A program made the position numbers and the translations under genes. The notes under the pieces are model-generated. The model was given only the letters and a program-made list of their open reading frames with translations. It made no database searches and was not told the origin of the DNA. 43,143 nt of DNA from CAZZCP01 sp964653235 (GTDB lineage Bacteria; Bdellovibrionota; Bdellovibrionia; Bdellovibrionales; UBA840), in assembly GCA_964653235.1 (NCBI GenBank), contig CAZZCP010000013.1, forward strand, positions 1 to 43,143, in the 5' to 3' direction. Every line of letters begins with the position of its first letter. The stretch's first letter is position 1. Positions 24,955 to 33,148 of the stretch are shown here, one piece after another.

Positions 24955-25926
24955 TTAGAAATTATTTAAGAAAACGGAATTTCCTCTATTTTTTTCCCAC
25001 TCACAAATATCGGGAATCGCTTTACAGATATGAGCTTCGTAAAAAGCACCAAGAGTTTGCCAACAACCTCCTCTTGCATCAAAGTCTTCAGGTAAAAGTA
25101 ATGGCGCATCAGGGGCCTCTTCAATTTGATTGATTACTCCTGTAGGAGCCTCATCGTAACAAAGACTGCTATAACCTATAGGAAGACGAATCTGAACAAC
25201 TCCACCAAAGTTTGTATTTGGCAAACTTCTGTTATATACACCAACGATTCGAACATCAAAATTACTGATTCGATCTTCTGTAATAAACTCGATTGATATT
25301 AACTCGTTATTTTCAACTGTACCTAAATCTGTATCGTAGTTTACATCTCCAAACTGAAAATAGGCTTTTCTAGTAGCAGAAGATACAACCATTTCCATGT
25401 CACCAGAGAAGATTTTAAATTCATATGAAGCTTGGATCTCTTTTTTACCTACAGATAGTATTTCTGAGTTTAATTTTGCATCACTTAATACTTTACCATA
25501 AGTTAATACTTTGAATTGTGAACCTAGATAAGCACCTGGCTGTCCTCCGCTGAGAATGTCAAAACTCTCTGGAAAGAAGTTAAGAGAAGTCATATCAGTA
25601 AGCATTTCAGGATGATCTTTGAGATAATCAAAAAGATCGTCGTAGGTATTATAAGTAAGTCCAAGACCCGAGATCGCACCAACAACAGGAAGAGACACAT
25701 CTGGAACAATAGTCATTTGCGCAGGTGGCAAGGCAATCAATGCAGGTACTTCTGTATCTGTATCCGTGACGGCAATCGGTTCTACTGTATCATCCTGTTG
25801 CTTTACCTGAACGACTTGCTCTTGTTTTTTCACGCCTTTTGGTTTTAATTCACTCTGACAAGCAATCATCGAGGCTGCAATAGCCAAGCATGCTCCTGCA
25901 AAACTTAGTTTTTTATAAAGATTCAT
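24955..25926 (-). CDS. Lipoprotein of unknown function, 323 aa
   Basis: The signal segment ends MIAC (C23). A low-complexity Gln/Val/Thr/Asp linker (about 24-62) leads to a folded domain with LTYNTYDDLFDYLKDHPEML and a beta-rich middle (SYEFKIFSGDMEMVVSS). The C-terminus has a Cys-containing stretch (GGCWQTLGAFYEAHICKAIPDICEW, interrupted by no gap). No family was recognised. A strong ribosome binding site (AAGGAGAA, 7 nt before ATG) and a clear terminator mark a separate transcription unit. Confidence 0.8.
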   Translation of the reverse strand: MNLYKKLSFAGACLAIAASMIACQSELKPKGVKKQEQVVQVKQQDDTVEPIAVTDTDTEVPALIALPPAQMTIVPDVSLPVVGAISGLGLTYNTYDDLFDYLKDHPEMLTDMTSLNFFPESFDILSGGQPGAYLGSQFKVLTYGKVLSDAKLNSEILSVGKKEIQASYEFKIFSGDMEMVVSSATRKAYFQFGDVNYDTDLGTVENNELISIEFITEDRISNFDVRIVGVYNRSLPNTNFGGVVQIRLPIGYSSLCYDEAPTGVINQIEEAPDAPLLLPEDFDARGGCWQTLGAFYEAHICKAIPDICEWEKNRGNSVFLNNF

Positions 25927-26140
25927 TTTTATTTTCTCCTTTTTACGTTTTAAAAAACTCTTATGGTGATTAGGAGCAAAAAACCTGCTGGCTCAAATGA
26001 AACAGATTCATTCTCTAGCCTTGTGCCAATGTTATTTTTCTAACATGGGCCGCAAAATGTCGTCTAAACTTAGGTTTTTCTTCTCTAAAATGGCACCTAT
26101 TCTCGTTGAAATTGGTGCAAAGTTTGCTAATAAGTGAAAT

Positions 26141-26908
26141 ATGAAATCTTTGTTTTTTATGAGCATTGGCTTTTTTGGCCTCTTTTTAGCCTGCGGTGAA
26201 AACCCCGAAAAAGAGGTTCAAGGCATTGAAGTAACCGATGATTTTGTTACTGAAATGAAAGGCAGTTATGAAGCTGAAGGGCTTCGAATTGACATTTTAA
26301 AAGACAAAAGTATTCGTATTACCGAAAATAGTGATGCTTTTACGGCTCATTTAGAGAAAGAAGATGTTTTCAATCGGATACGAGTTGATGCAATCAATGA
26401 AACCAAAACAATGGATCAACTCGTTTTACCTGATGATTTTTCTGAAAACATTCAATTTCATTGTGTTATTGAGCAAAAAGGAAAGATTCAGCAAGTATGG
26501 CAGCTACCCCTTGTCGATAAAGAGCTATTTGCATGGCACATAAAAGATAAAGTAGCTGCTCTTAATAAGGTGGAGTATCTATTATACACATCACTAGATG
26601 AAAGCATAGTTGCTCAATCAGGCTCTTTTCAATTTGAAAGACCTCAAGCGATAGAAGCTATTGAAGTGCGAACTCCTGACCCTGATCAAGAGCTTCTAGA
26701 ACAGGTCAATAGTGAGCTAAAAAAGGCTCTGGATTCAATTTGCCTAAAAGCATTTCAATATTCATCTACCTGGGATTATTTGAGTTATGGACTTGCTTTT
26801 CATTACGGAGATGATCTTAAAATCTCAAGTGCAGGAAAGAATATCGCTGATTCTTCAGAAGAAAATAAAAACCTGAAAGAAGAAAAATTGACAAAAATAA
26901 AAGACTAA
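26141..26908 (+). CDS. Lipoprotein of unknown function, first gene of an envelope operon
   Basis: This 255-residue protein has the lipobox FLAC (C18). It has a beta-rich N-terminal domain (MKGSYEAEGLRIDILKDKSIRITE looks like a lipocalin-like or META-like barrel start) and a helical stretch near residues 188-206 (LLEQVNSELKKALDSI). The tail is Lys/Glu-rich. No family was recognised. Fourteen bases separate it from the first of two paralogous barrel-like proteins, so it is probably co-transcribed and acts with them at the envelope. Confidence 0.78.
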   Translation: MKSLFFMSIGFFGLFLACGENPEKEVQGIEVTDDFVTEMKGSYEAEGLRIDILKDKSIRITENSDAFTAHLEKEDVFNRIRVDAINETKTMDQLVLPDDFSENIQFHCVIEQKGKIQQVWQLPLVDKELFAWHIKDKVAALNKVEYLLYTSLDESIVAQSGSFQFERPQAIEAIEVRTPDPDQELLEQVNSELKKALDSICLKAFQYSSTWDYLSYGLAFHYGDDLKISSAGKNIADSSEENKNLKEEKLTKIKD

Positions 26909-26922
26909 GAATAGATTGCGAT

Positions 26923-28461
26923 ATGCGCATTCCATTTTTAGTAATACTTTTGCTGGCAATCTCAATGCCAGCCAAAGCCATTCAGGTCTACACAATTCTA
27001 ACAGAAGATTGTAAAATGGAGAATGCCATTATTACTGGTGTTGACTCTGAAAATTTTGAAATTCTTAATTTCAACGGCCAAACGAAATCTTTATCTCGCA
27101 AGTCGATTGATTTTTTAGTCATCTTCAATCTGCTCGACAATCCAATCTCTCAGTTCTTTGCCAACGATTTACTTCAAAATCGCATGAAAGACATTTACGT
27201 TAAAGATAAAGAAGAGAAGCTTTTTTCTGGCTGGCCCATTCAATTTATTGAAGACCTGGTTTTTTTTTATGATTCCAATGGCAACAGTCAAGTCATCGAG
27301 CTTTATGATATTACCAAGATTCGATCCGGTTTAAACTTACGAACCAAAAGCCTGAAACACAAAAGTATAGAGCTCTCTGTTCAAAACATTCCTAGTTCTT
27401 GCCCGCAAATTCAAAAAAATCAAAAAGGAACACTGCCTACCCGAATTCTTTCTGATAAAATTCATATCAGTGAATTTTTAAGTGATCTTGAAACTTCTTT
27501 TGAAAGATTTTATGCCTACGAAAAAAGAACTTTTCTCTACCCTCGGCCTTTTCTCTATGATCGAGATACTAAATTAGGCATACTCTCTTTCAATGGCCAA
27601 AAAGAGCTCGAAGAACCTTTGTTGCCCATTTACTTTCAATGGTCTACGGGCAAAGAGTATCGCTTGCAAAGTTTTATACGATCTGGGGCAAACAACAATT
27701 CTCATTTGCCAACGATTGATGTTTCGACACTTTTTGAGTCCGAAGTGAAGTCTCATATCTTTCACGGGGTCTTTATCGGAAATTTAGAAGCTTTAGCCGC
27801 TGGCTCTGAGATTTTCACCTCTAAACTTGAAGAAAGAAGAGAGGACAATAGCTTTGGTGAAAGTATAAGATCTGCAGCCCATGTAAACTATATCACCCTT
27901 ATGGGGGTTGATTATCTAAATTGGAGCTTTTCTTTTGGACCAATCTACACCAGCTATCACTTAGAGGCGAATGCGAATTTTCGAGAAGTCCTTGCATCTA
28001 GTATTGATCCTGCGCTTCGTTTTAAGTTTACAAACAAAGATTTGTCATTTCATGTCATGCTTTCTACCAGCAATAGAGAACAAGATAACCCAAGTGACCT
28101 CGATTTAAGTATTGATAATACCATAAGCACAATTGGCTTTGTAAATCGCTTTGAATTTAGTGCCAATTGGCTCCGTTTTCACTTTGAGTATATACTTACC
28201 GAAGACATTGATCTTTATTTTGATGCGCTTTATTTGCAAGCCGAGTATGAGGAAATCTTTTTAAATACCAACACCAATACTTATGAATTTGAACACTTAA
28301 ACTTTCGCTTAGAAGTAGCTCATCGGTTTGGCGAATACATTCGTATGAGGGGTTTTATTAATAATTATTTATTCCAAAGAGAGTTTCGTTTCTTAGGTGT
28401 AAATGACTCGAAAGAGGATAATGATGTTGCATTTGGAGGGGCTCTTGAATTTATTTTTTAA
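26923..28461 (+). CDS. Outer-membrane barrel-like protein, paralogue A
   Basis: This 512-residue secreted protein has a signal peptide (about 1-19, ending AKA). A small N-terminal beta domain (20-130: VYTILTEDCKMENAIITGV ... GWPIQFIEDLVFFYDSNG) is followed by a middle helical segment with two Cys-containing or Tyr-rich blocks. A C-terminal half of alternating Tyr/Phe strands ends in Phe (LEFIF), as in an outer-membrane barrel. The next gene encodes a clear paralogue with the same order (NCKRE..., EGWPIGF...). No known family is recognised. Translation of the next gene starts inside its 3' end. Confidence 0.78.
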   Translation: MRIPFLVILLLAISMPAKAIQVYTILTEDCKMENAIITGVDSENFEILNFNGQTKSLSRKSIDFLVIFNLLDNPISQFFANDLLQNRMKDIYVKDKEEKLFSGWPIQFIEDLVFFYDSNGNSQVIELYDITKIRSGLNLRTKSLKHKSIELSVQNIPSSCPQIQKNQKGTLPTRILSDKIHISEFLSDLETSFERFYAYEKRTFLYPRPFLYDRDTKLGILSFNGQKELEEPLLPIYFQWSTGKEYRLQSFIRSGANNNSHLPTIDVSTLFESEVKSHIFHGVFIGNLEALAAGSEIFTSKLEERREDNSFGESIRSAAHVNYITLMGVDYLNWSFSFGPIYTSYHLEANANFREVLASSIDPALRFKFTNKDLSFHVMLSTSNREQDNPSDLDLSIDNTISTIGFVNRFEFSANWLRFHFEYILTEDIDLYFDALYLQAEYEEIFLNTNTNTYEFEHLNFRLEVAHRFGEYIRMRGFINNYLFQREFRFLGVNDSKEDNDVAFGGALEFIF

Positions 28462-29938
28462 AGCGATCCTCATTTTACTCACCTTGATGGCTTTTCCCCT
28501 TCATGCACTCGAAATACAAGCTGTTTATACTTCAAACTGCAAACGAGAAATTGGACTCATTTTAGATGTAGGAAAGAGGCATATAGGTATTTTAAATTTA
28601 GAGGGGGAATATGTTGTAATCGAAAGATACAATGTTGTGTACCTTGCTAGCTATCCTAGCGATCGTTTACCTTTAATTCGTAAATCAGATCAGATCCCTC
28701 TGCCCTATTTTAAAATCAAAGCCCGAAACTCGAATCAAATTATCCCTCTAGTTGAGGGTTGGCCCATTGGTTTTACTAAAGAGAAAATCTCTTTTTTGAG
28801 TCAAAATGGTAGAGAACTTGTTATTGATCGAAAACGAATTTGGGAGCTCGAAAAAGAAGATAGCCAAAACAGGGTGAATGTTCAAAAAAAAGCAAAAGAA
28901 TCCTTGGAATTCACTCACCCTTATGCCTATCAATCTTGTCCACAAAAGCTCTACCCACTTAAGCTGAGTAAAAACATAAAAATCTACCCCCAACAAGTCT
29001 TGAGTGATCCTATTACGATTAAAAGAGAATTGGACGAATTTTTTACTTACTATAAGGGCGTGAATCGATACAACCGAGAACAACAGTTTTATCCCGTACC
29101 AGAGATTTATAAAAACAATACTCAACTCGGAATGTGGCTCAGTCTTGGTTCTCGATACGGTGGCTCAAATCGTAGACCTAATAATTTAACTCCCTATTTG
29201 ATTGACGAATATTCATCCGATGTTTTTGACTACCAAAGCCGATTCACTACAGGCAATGGACCCATGAGCTTTTCTGTTCATGAAGAAGTACAAACACATA
29301 TCTATTATGGTTTTAAAGCTTCTTACTTTCATTTCAATATCATGGTTGATCCCAATCTTGTTTTAGTTGGTGAAAGATATGAATGGCAAAATTCGGACTT
29401 TGACAATGAAACTGACGACAGACTCAATGATTCAGCTCAAGCAGAAATGGGCTTTGATTATGGACCCTTTAGTTTAGATCTCGGAGTTTTTCATGGCGTA
29501 TCTTATGGTCTCTTTTACAATAATGATTTAATCACAGGGAATGTAGCTCTATCCCGATTTGGTCTAACCTACAGAAATACATTTTTTAAATCTCAATTCT
29601 TTTTTGCTACAGGAAGCGATGATGAGTTCGAGCAAAGCTATTCACTCGATGTATTTCGTTTGAATCTAGAGAGTGATTTCCTTCAAGAATGGAAATTTCA
29701 ATACAGCCTCATTTCAAGAGAGGTGAAATATGATGTAAATAATCAGGTATTCAATTACAATAGTACATCTTTAACCAATGCTATTTATGGCTTCTATGTT
29801 TTTAAAAAGAGATACAATTTAGGTGCTTTTGTATCATTAGAGCTTCACGAAAGAGAGTTCATTAACGCCAACAATTTAGCTACAAATGACTCTCAAACTT
29901 TTTTTAAGTCTGGAGTCTTTGTCAGCTTGAGTTTTTAG
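28445..29938 (+). CDS. Outer-membrane barrel-like protein, paralogue B
   Basis: This roughly 497-residue protein is a diverged tandem duplicate of the upstream gene. Shared landmarks are the signal peptide, Cys-Lys near the N-terminus (SNCKRE versus EDCKME), GILNLEGEY versus EILNFNGQT, GWPIGF versus GWPIQF, the FYPVPEIYKNNTQLGM versus LYPRPFLYDRDTKLGI block, and a Phe-terminal barrel. I chose TTG 28445 as start because GGAGGGG lies 3 nt upstream and the signal peptide begins there. The frame is open to an ATG at 28403. The gene overlaps paralogue A by 17 bp. Confidence 0.78.
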   Translation: MNLFFKAILILLTLMAFPLHALEIQAVYTSNCKREIGLILDVGKRHIGILNLEGEYVVIERYNVVYLASYPSDRLPLIRKSDQIPLPYFKIKARNSNQIIPLVEGWPIGFTKEKISFLSQNGRELVIDRKRIWELEKEDSQNRVNVQKKAKESLEFTHPYAYQSCPQKLYPLKLSKNIKIYPQQVLSDPITIKRELDEFFTYYKGVNRYNREQQFYPVPEIYKNNTQLGMWLSLGSRYGGSNRRPNNLTPYLIDEYSSDVFDYQSRFTTGNGPMSFSVHEEVQTHIYYGFKASYFHFNIMVDPNLVLVGERYEWQNSDFDNETDDRLNDSAQAEMGFDYGPFSLDLGVFHGVSYGLFYNNDLITGNVALSRFGLTYRNTFFKSQFFFATGSDDEFEQSYSLDVFRLNLESDFLQEWKFQYSLISREVKYDVNNQVFNYNSTSLTNAIYGFYVFKKRYNLGAFVSLELHEREFINANNLATNDSQTFFKSGVFVSLSF

Positions 29939-29947
29939 GGAATTTTT

Positions 29948-30919
29948 ATGAATCGCCTGCTTTTATTCTTGTTCTTAAGCATTTCATTGGCTCAAGCTTC
30001 GATTAAAGATGTATCTAATCGCTTTGCCATAGCCTTTGTATCAGCAACCCCTAGCTTTGACCTTGAAATTTCTCCCCTTGATGAAGAAGGAAACGCTTCG
30101 AGTGTAACTTCGGTGATCTATACTCCCAACATCAATGCACAAATCGGCGGAGAAATTACTTGGCAGGGTATTACAATAGGCTACACTACAGCTACTCCCA
30201 ATGAGCCCGGAGAAGATGATCGTTTAGGGAGAACCGAATACAGCGACTATCGTTTTCAATTTCATCTAGGCTCAAAGAGTGAACACTTATTTCGCACCTA
30301 TTACACTAATTTTGAAGGCTTTTATATTGATAATTCTAGAGATATTGATTCGAGTTTAGCCGAAAATGAGGTACTACAAAGAGAGGACTTCACTCAAGAA
30401 GCTCTTGGGTTTTCTTGGGCCTATCATTTATCTCCAGAAAAATACTCTAATTTAGCTGCTTTTGCCTTTGGGGCAATCCAAACTAGCTCGGGTGGTTCAT
30501 GGATTCTTCAGCTTGCCGCTGATCAGGTGAATTACTCTGCAGACTCCCCTTTTATTCCCACACAGCTTCGCCCCTTATTCGGTACCGAACAAAACCTAAA
30601 TCAAGCCAAATTTCGCTCTCTTACTGCAGGAGGTGGCTATGCCTACAATTGGATTTTTCATGAGCCCTTCTTTACAGCAATTCGAATAATAGTAGGTCTA
30701 GGTCCTCAATTTCGAGAATATTCAGATGCTTTATTGATTGAGCAAGAAGAAGTCGATCTGGTGGTTCGCAATACCCTTGATTTCTCTTTTGGCTACAATG
30801 CTGAACATTTGTTTGTCGGTGCTGCTGCGGGGGTACGCTGGACTCAGTATGAAACCGAACTCACAAGTTTTGAAACTGAGTTGGCTGATTTTAAATTCAC
30901 CTTAGGCTATCGCTTTTAA
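29948..30919 (+). CDS. DUF4421-like outer-membrane protein
   Basis: This 323-residue protein has a signal peptide (about 1-18, ending QASI) and an alternating-strand barrel ending FTLGYRF. The stretch DYRFQFHLGSKSEHLFRTYYTNFEGFYI and the later GGGYAYNW resemble the DUF4421 family of barrel proteins; the assignment is from memory of the pattern and is tentative. It starts 9 bp after paralogue B (GGGAATTTTT then ATG), so it is the last gene of the 26141-30919 operon. Confidence 0.72.
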   Translation: MNRLLLFLFLSISLAQASIKDVSNRFAIAFVSATPSFDLEISPLDEEGNASSVTSVIYTPNINAQIGGEITWQGITIGYTTATPNEPGEDDRLGRTEYSDYRFQFHLGSKSEHLFRTYYTNFEGFYIDNSRDIDSSLAENEVLQREDFTQEALGFSWAYHLSPEKYSNLAAFAFGAIQTSSGGSWILQLAADQVNYSADSPFIPTQLRPLFGTEQNLNQAKFRSLTAGGGYAYNWIFHEPFFTAIRIIVGLGPQFREYSDALLIEQEEVDLVVRNTLDFSFGYNAEHLFVGAAAGVRWTQYETELTSFETELADFKFTLGYRF

Positions 30920-30992
30920 TCTTCATCTTATGCAAAGGTCATATAAATGGATTCGAGCTTGCATCTGAGTTCAAATCAGTGATGATAAATGC

Positions 30993-32474
30993 ATGAGTTG
31001 GAGAAAATTCCCTTTAAAAGCAAAAGATTGGCTCCCCCCCGAGACAAATCCTCGTCCTTGGGCAGGACTTGTAAGTAGTTTTCGTGAAGAAAAAGATTAC
31101 TTCCCAAAAATTGAAGGTGAGTTACCTGAGATTCAAGGCACACTATACCGAGTTGGCCCTGGTCTTTATGATCGTGGTCCCGATCGCAAGAGAATGGTCT
31201 TAGATGGCGATGGCATGATTCAGGCCTTTAGCTTTTCTGGTAAAGAAGTTCGATTTACCAATCGTTTTGTAAAAACCAAGAAGTATTTAGAAGAAGAAAA
31301 AGCGGGCCATTATATTTATCCCACCTTTTCAACTCATGGTTCAGGCCCCCTGTATAAAAATTTTGGCATTCGACTAGGAAACCAAGCCAATACAACCGTT
31401 ATTGAGTGGAACCACAAACTCTATGCCTTTGATGAGGGCCAAAAACCCTATCTCTTGAATGCAAACACCCTTGATACGATTGAAGAAACTATTTTATACC
31501 CACAAAAAAAGAATCTCGACTATTGGGCTCATTGGCAACTCGACTCTTACAACAAGCAATTACATTGTTTAGCGATTGAACAAGGACCAAAAGGCTATGC
31601 CAATGTAATTAGCTTTGATCAAGATGCTAAGATCTCTGAGCACCATAGGATTGTTTTAAATCGCATGGTCTATTTTCATGACTGGTTTTGCACTCCCAAT
31701 TACTTTGCTTTTGTCCTTCACCCAGCTGAAATTAAAGCTCTCAAAATGCTTGAAGTAGCTGTAGCGAGAAATACATTCTCAGAAATTTTGCAGTGGAAAA
31801 ACAATCAAACCAATCTTCTTGTAGTTTACAACCGAAACACAAAAGAAGCTTTTGAATGTGAATTGAAGGGCTGTTGGATGTGGCACTCGGTGAATGCTTG
31901 GGAGGAAAACAGCAAACTTTTTCTAGACTTTATCGGCTCTGAAGAGGGTGGAGGTCTAGGCTCAGAGGATCAAGGTTTTTTTCAAATCATGAAAGGAAAT
32001 GAAGTTTTAATCTCTGAAAAACCAAGTAATTTTTTTCGCAGATATTTAGTAGATCTAGATACAAAAACGGCTGAAGAAGAAATATTATGTTCAAAAGCAA
32101 ATTTTGAACTCCCATCAGTATCAGCAACTCGAAGAGGCTTAAAAGCTGATTTTGCCTACATGATACAAGCTAATGAAGGTGAGCTTTTTGCGAGTCATTT
32201 GCACCAATTTGATTATAAAAATCAAAGCTCAAACACCTATAGTTTTAATCAAAATGAGTTTGTCTCAGAGCCTATGCCTTTAGATCATATGAACGATGCT
32301 CAAAGCTCTAACTATATTGCTTCTGAAGTTTATGACGGAAATAAGAAAAAGTCCTACCTTGCTATTTTCAAAGAAGATCAGTTTTTAAAAGGCCCGGTAT
32401 GCAAACTTTGGCTCGATCATCATATCCCTTTGAGTTTTCATGGCTACTTCAGTAAAGAACTTATCAAGATCTAA
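30993..32474 (+). CDS. Carotenoid oxygenase (RPE65/CCD family)
   Basis: This 493-residue seven-bladed propeller enzyme uses non-haem Fe(II) to cleave polyenes or related alkenes. The N-terminal region GTLYRVGPGLYD...DGDGMIQAF is the family hallmark. The four iron-binding His are visible: H180 (YWAHW), H229 (YFHDW), H298 (MWHSV) and H483 (SFHGY). The substrate may be an apocarotenoid or a stilbene/lignin-type alkene; sequence alone cannot decide. No carotenoid synthesis genes are nearby. The ATG lacks an obvious ribosome binding site. The stop overlaps the convergent peptidase gene by 4 bp. Confidence 0.93.
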   Translation: MSWRKFPLKAKDWLPPETNPRPWAGLVSSFREEKDYFPKIEGELPEIQGTLYRVGPGLYDRGPDRKRMVLDGDGMIQAFSFSGKEVRFTNRFVKTKKYLEEEKAGHYIYPTFSTHGSGPLYKNFGIRLGNQANTTVIEWNHKLYAFDEGQKPYLLNANTLDTIEETILYPQKKNLDYWAHWQLDSYNKQLHCLAIEQGPKGYANVISFDQDAKISEHHRIVLNRMVYFHDWFCTPNYFAFVLHPAEIKALKMLEVAVARNTFSEILQWKNNQTNLLVVYNRNTKEAFECELKGCWMWHSVNAWEENSKLFLDFIGSEEGGGLGSEDQGFFQIMKGNEVLISEKPSNFFRRYLVDLDTKTAEEEILCSKANFELPSVSATRRGLKADFAYMIQANEGELFASHLHQFDYKNQSSNTYSFNQNEFVSEPMPLDHMNDAQSSNYIASEVYDGNKKKSYLAIFKEDQFLKGPVCKLWLDHHIPLSFHGYFSKELIKI

Positions 32475-33148
32475 GCAATTTGCTTTGGTCTCATTGTGAT
32501 TTTCTCACCCTGATAGAAACAAAAAGTTTTACCAAAAAAAATGGTTTTTTCATCTTCAACAGCAATGCCGCTCCCGTTGGGGCAAGCATAGATTGGTATT
32601 CTTCTTTTTTTAGAGTATTCTTTTAAGACTTTTTCATAGCGTGACGAATTTTTGTAGTGAGGAAAAAATTCAAAGCCAACTAAATCAAGAGCCTTTAAGT
32701 TTTGTATTCCAACCTCATTTTCATCACAATCAAAACTCGGAAACCCGGCTGTATGAATACTTGGTGTCATTAAAATCGCACCTGCCGATAATCCCGCAAG
32801 TACACCGCCCGACTTAACAAACTCAACAAACTCTCTTTCAAGACAATTACTACGAATGGAATGTAAAAAATAAAACGTATTACCACCTGAGAGAAAGATA
32901 ATATCACTTTTTAATGCCTCTGCTTTCATCACTTTGTCAAACGGAAGGTCAATAGGCCACTCTAAGAAATGATGAATATTATAGTAGCGAAAACTTTTAA
33001 TGAAATCTCGAAAATCTGCCTCACTATCATAGTAACTCGAAGGTACATAAGTAATTCTGGGGTCTTTTTTCGGTGTAAGCGATAAAAGATATTGGTCGAG
33101 AGCTTGATTTTCTATCTCATCTCCCCCACTATAAAAGACCAACTTCAT
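32471..33148 (-). CDS. Peptidase E-like protein (family S51, class I GATase-like fold)
   Basis: This 225-residue cytoplasmic protein has GGN at 88-90 (FLSGGNTF), a nucleophile elbow GLSAGA with S121 and a downstream H164 (FFPHY). These match the Ser and His of the aspartyl dipeptidase PepE triad. Family members hydrolyse Asp-Xaa dipeptides or process cyanophycin. It shares one base between its start and the stop of the SelO-like gene upstream, so the two are translationally coupled. That pairing is unusual and may indicate a joint role. Confidence 0.85.
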   Translation of the reverse strand: MKLVFYSGGDEIENQALDQYLLSLTPKKDPRITYVPSSYYDSEADFRDFIKSFRYYNIHHFLEWPIDLPFDKVMKAEALKSDIIFLSGGNTFYFLHSIRSNCLEREFVEFVKSGGVLAGLSAGAILMTPSIHTAGFPSFDCDENEVGIQNLKALDLVGFEFFPHYKNSSRYEKVLKEYSKKRRIPIYACPNGSGIAVEDEKTIFFGKTFCFYQGEKITMRPKQIA

